Assembly: GCA_002401565.1 (NCBI GenBank)
Contig: NVTL01000008.1
Location: 12,986-28,211, forward strand
Length of the DNA stretch: 15,226 bases
From: Rhodospirillaceae bacterium
Lineage (GTDB): Bacteria > Pseudomonadota > Alphaproteobacteria > Rhodospirillales > Magnetovibrionaceae
Direction of reading: 5' to 3'
The notes below the pieces were generated by a model. That model saw only the letters and a program-made list of their open reading frames with translations, searched no databases and was not told the origin of the DNA. Below, in pieces: positions 12,764 through 15,226 of this stretch (position 1 is the stretch's first letter; each line of letters begins with the position of its first letter). Position numbers and translations under genes: made by a program.

Positions 12764-14044
12764 TCACCCTAACTTAATATTACTGGCGCCGACAAAGCGG
12801 TCATAAACCCAATACAGGGTCAGGATTAAAATCAACAACATGGTGCCCAGCGCTGCCGCCAGCCCCCAATTGTTTGATTGCTGCATATGGAACGCGATGA
12901 TGTTTGAAATCATCTGGCCGTCCGTACCACCGACCAGTGCTGGCGTAATGTAATAGCCAACGGAAATGATAAACACCAACAGTGCGCCCGCCGATAAACC
13001 CGGTAAGGTGTTCGGCAAATACACACTTAAAAATGCAGGGATCGGCCTTGCGCCCATGGACATGGCGGCCCGCATGTAACTTTTGTCGATGCCTTTCATG
13101 ACGCTGTAAAGCGGCAAAATCATGAACGGCAAAAGAATATGTGTCATCGCAATAATGGTCGAAAATTCCGTGTACAGCATATCCAAAGGTTCAGAAATAA
13201 TGTGCAATTGCATGAGGAATGAATTGACCACACCATTGGTTTGCAACAAGGCAATCCACGCCGTTGTGCGCACCAACAGGGAGCTCCAAAACGGCAACAG
13301 GACAAAAATCATCAACAAATTGGCGGTTTTTGAAGGCGCGTTGGCCAAGAAGTACGCCAACGGATAGCCCAGAACCAAACACATCAACGTGATCACCAAC
13401 GCCATACGCAAGGTCTTGGCATAAAGTTGAACATAAATTTGCGTGGCTTCCCGGATTTGCAGTTCACCTTCAAAGGTGCGTTCAAGATCCAAGGCGGTTA
13501 GATAAAACGTATCTGTATAAACCTTGCCCGCCTTTTTGACGGCGCGCCACATTGTGGGATCGGCCCAGTTTTTATGGCTCGCCAACAACAACGCGGCGCC
13601 ATTTTTTTCTAAGTCAGCATCATCCATGCGCCGTAACTTGCGCGCCGTTGACTTAACAGCACTGGATGCACCCGGTTTGTTGCGGTTGATTTCCGCCGCC
13701 AGCTTACCCGACGTGCGGTCAGCGGCCAGACGTTTTAAGTCAATTGCCATGCTGGTGAGAATGCTGTCGTTGGGCTGGCTTTTCCCATCCCACGCTTCTA
13801 GTTTTTCAAGCGTTTGCGGAATTAAATCGGCCACCACTGGACTGTAAAAACCTTGGTGTAACATGGTGAAAATAGGCGCGACAAAGGCGAAAGATATGAA
13901 CACCAACAACGGCACCACCAAGGCGAAGGCGGTCATTTTGTGACGGCGTAATTCACGTCGTGCAAAACGAACTTCTTCTTTGGTCAAGATATCGCTGCGG
14001 CGTTGACCATTGGCTTCTGTTTTGATGGGGGCTGCGTTGCTCAT
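12764..14044 (-). CDS. ABC transporter permease, PotB-like, with large periplasmic insert
   Basis: With the ATG at 14044 the product is 426 residues, longer than the ~280-320 of E. coli PotB. A charged cytoplasmic N-terminus (about 1-36) precedes TM1 (about 38-62). An extra, Lys/Asp-rich soluble segment of about 140 residues then lies between TM1 and TM2 (about 63-205, periplasmic side). The usual permease core with the EAA loop (AAMSMGARPIPAFL...LPGLSAG, about 325-355) follows. Upstream starts at 14053 (ATG without ribosome site) and 14092 (TTG) are less likely; the chosen ATG has GAGATG about 7 nt upstream. Such inserts are known in alphaproteobacterial Pot-type permeases, so the length alone is not a sign of error. 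It is placed between the binding-protein gene and the PotC-like gene. Confidence 0.9.
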   Translation of the reverse strand: MSNAAPIKTEANGQRRSDILTKEEVRFARRELRRHKMTAFALVVPLLVFISFAFVAPIFTMLHQGFYSPVVADLIPQTLEKLEAWDGKSQPNDSILTSMAIDLKRLAADRTSGKLAAEINRNKPGASSAVKSTARKLRRMDDADLEKNGAALLLASHKNWADPTMWRAVKKAGKVYTDTFYLTALDLERTFEGELQIREATQIYVQLYAKTLRMALVITLMCLVLGYPLAYFLANAPSKTANLLMIFVLLPFWSSLLVRTTAWIALLQTNGVVNSFLMQLHIISEPLDMLYTEFSTIIAMTHILLPFMILPLYSVMKGIDKSYMRAAMSMGARPIPAFLSVYLPNTLPGLSAGALLVFIISVGYYITPALVGGTDGQMISNIIAFHMQQSNNWGLAAALGTMLLILILTLYWVYDRFVGASNIKLG

Positions 14045-14084
14045 GTTTTTCATCTCTAGCGTTTTTAAATATTTGTTTGTCTGA

Positions 14085-14111
14085 CGGTGCAAAGCCTAAG
14101 GCACTGCACCG
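14085..14111 (-). promoter_or_regulatory. Intercistronic stem-loop between binding protein and permease
   Basis: Arms CGGTGCA (14085-14091) and TGCACCG (14105-14111) enclose a short inner GCC/GGC pair. The hairpin starts 16 bp past the binding-protein stop and no T-run follows. In many importers such a hairpin stabilises the binding-protein mRNA or partly stops transcription, giving more binding protein than permease; here that role is inferred. Confidence 0.55.
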
Positions 14112-14127
14112 CCCGATTTCGACAAAC

Positions 14128-15183
14128 TTATTTCAACAGCCACTCGTTAAATTTCTCACCGAGAGACTCTCCAAAATCAGCCCAGAAGATGCCGTCAGCT
14201 TTGACGCCTTTATCCAGGTGAGACGTTGGCAGATCAGGAATAACCGCTGGATCAACCAAGGCCATTGAAGATTTGCGGGTTGGGCCATAAGCCACGTCTG
14301 GCATGCCAGCTAGCGGTTTTGTTCCCGTCGCGAACGAGATGAAATCAAAGGCCAGTTCTTTGTTTTTAGAACCCTTAACCACAGCCCAAACGTCTAAGTC
14401 ATAGACGTGCGCGTCCCAAACCATTTTGAAAGGTTTTCCATCCTTTTTAATGGCATCAAAGATGCGACCGTTGGCAGATTGACCCATAACCGCGCCGCCA
14501 TCATTCAACAGCTGAGGCACCTGAGACCAGGAATCAAACCATACGATGTCGCCTTTGATCGTATCCAGTTTTGCGAAGGCGCGGGCTTGACCAGCGTCTG
14601 TCGCCAAAACTTCATAAACTTTATCCGGAGCAACACCATCGGCAATCAAAGCCCATTCCATGTTGACTTGTGGACGTTTGCGCATGGCGCGTTTGCCCGC
14701 GATTTTTTTGGTGTCGAAAAAATCACCAATCGACGTTGGCTTTACAGCCCCAATTGTTTTTTCGTTGTACGCGTAAATGATGGTCCACACGATGTTGCCA
14801 ACGCCGCATTCGTTCGCTAAGGCAGCGGGAATGAAATCTTCGGCGCCGGGCGTGCCATCATCACCAACGGCCAGAACGCTGGCCGGAATGACTTCCAGCA
14901 ATCCTTCTGAACAGGCCCGTTCAAGGTCGATGACTTCAATGTCAACCAAGTCCCATTGAATGTTGCCCGCGGTCACTTGCGCTTTGATTTCAGCGATGCC
15001 GCCGGAATAATCTTCGGACAAGATTTTAACGCCGGTTTTGGCGGCATATGGGTCCAACATGTGTTTCTTTTGGGCAGCGCCATAAGCCCCGCCAAAGGAA
15101 ACAACCGTTAATTCTTTGGCCATGGCTGTCGATGCAAGCATCGTCCCCATCACCACGCCAGAAAGCAGTGTTGTCATTTTCAT
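14128..15183 (-). CDS. Periplasmic polyamine/omega-amino acid-type binding protein
   Basis: A 351-residue extracellular solute-binding protein of the PotD/PotF-like group (family 1-type fold). It has a clear Sec signal peptide with cleavage after Ala-Met-Ala at residue 22. The mature protein starts KELTVVSFGGAYGAAQKK, typical of the group, and contains IQWDLVDIE at about 74-82 and AFDFISFATG near 280. It would bind a ligand in the periplasm and deliver it to the two downstream permeases. ATG start with AAGAGG upstream. The promoter and the transporter ATPase would lie beyond the right edge of the window. Ligand specificity cannot be assigned; the operon's aminotransferase and dehydrogenase suggest beta-alanine, a related omega-amino acid, or a polyamine. 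Confidence 0.92.
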   Translation of the reverse strand: MKMTTLLSGVVMGTMLASTAMAKELTVVSFGGAYGAAQKKHMLDPYAAKTGVKILSEDYSGGIAEIKAQVTAGNIQWDLVDIEVIDLERACSEGLLEVIPASVLAVGDDGTPGAEDFIPAALANECGVGNIVWTIIYAYNEKTIGAVKPTSIGDFFDTKKIAGKRAMRKRPQVNMEWALIADGVAPDKVYEVLATDAGQARAFAKLDTIKGDIVWFDSWSQVPQLLNDGGAVMGQSANGRIFDAIKKDGKPFKMVWDAHVYDLDVWAVVKGSKNKELAFDFISFATGTKPLAGMPDVAYGPTRKSSMALVDPAVIPDLPTSHLDKGVKADGIFWADFGESLGEKFNEWLLK

Positions 15184-15226
15184 TGTTTTATAACCTCTTA
15201 ATAGATTGTGAAAATAAAGCCGCGCG

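Overview
The window looks like a chromosomal segment of a marine or freshwater alphaproteobacterium, most probably of the Rhodospirillales type. This is judged from GapR (DUF2312), the lipoprotein and FecR styles, the Pot-type uptake operon with beta-alanine catabolic genes, and the many sensory or oxygen-binding proteins. No taxonomy search was possible. Every gene I can support lies on the minus strand, so transcription runs from the right end towards the left. I see no tRNA, rRNA, insertion sequence, prophage or CRISPR array.

In transcription order (right to left), positions 15183-8998 form a five-gene unit: a periplasmic binding protein, two Pot-like permeases, methylmalonate/malonate-semialdehyde dehydrogenase, and an omega-amino acid:pyruvate aminotransferase. 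A hairpin separates the binding protein from the permeases, and a strong terminator closes the unit at about 8903-8943. Together they suggest uptake and degradation of a beta-alanine-like omega-amino acid or a polyamine. The transport ATPase is not in the window. Positions 8701-6953 hold a chemoreceptor with its own promoter and a 3' inverted repeat.

Positions 6774-3891 are the most unusual part. A single 635-codon ORF joins an N-terminally truncated MtaB/MiaB-like radical SAM protein (radical SAM plus TRAM, but no methylthiotransferase N-domain) in frame to a complete FtsY, the SRP receptor. It has its own good promoter and Shine-Dalgarno. It is followed 18 bp later by a short protein that matches the bacterial globin pattern (B10 Tyr, C2 Pro, CD1 Phe, F8 His) but ends before helix H, and then immediately by a secreted FecR-domain protein.

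The left third (3636-148) carries a small lipoprotein with a CRP-like palindrome upstream, an N-formylglutamate amidohydrolase-family enzyme, a YbdK-type carboxylate-amine ligase, the nucleoid protein GapR, and a bacteriohemerythrin with an unexplained 75-residue C-terminal extension. The best candidates for something undescribed are the radical SAM-FtsY fusion and the short globin next to it. The amidohydrolase/ligase pair is a further candidate small pathway.
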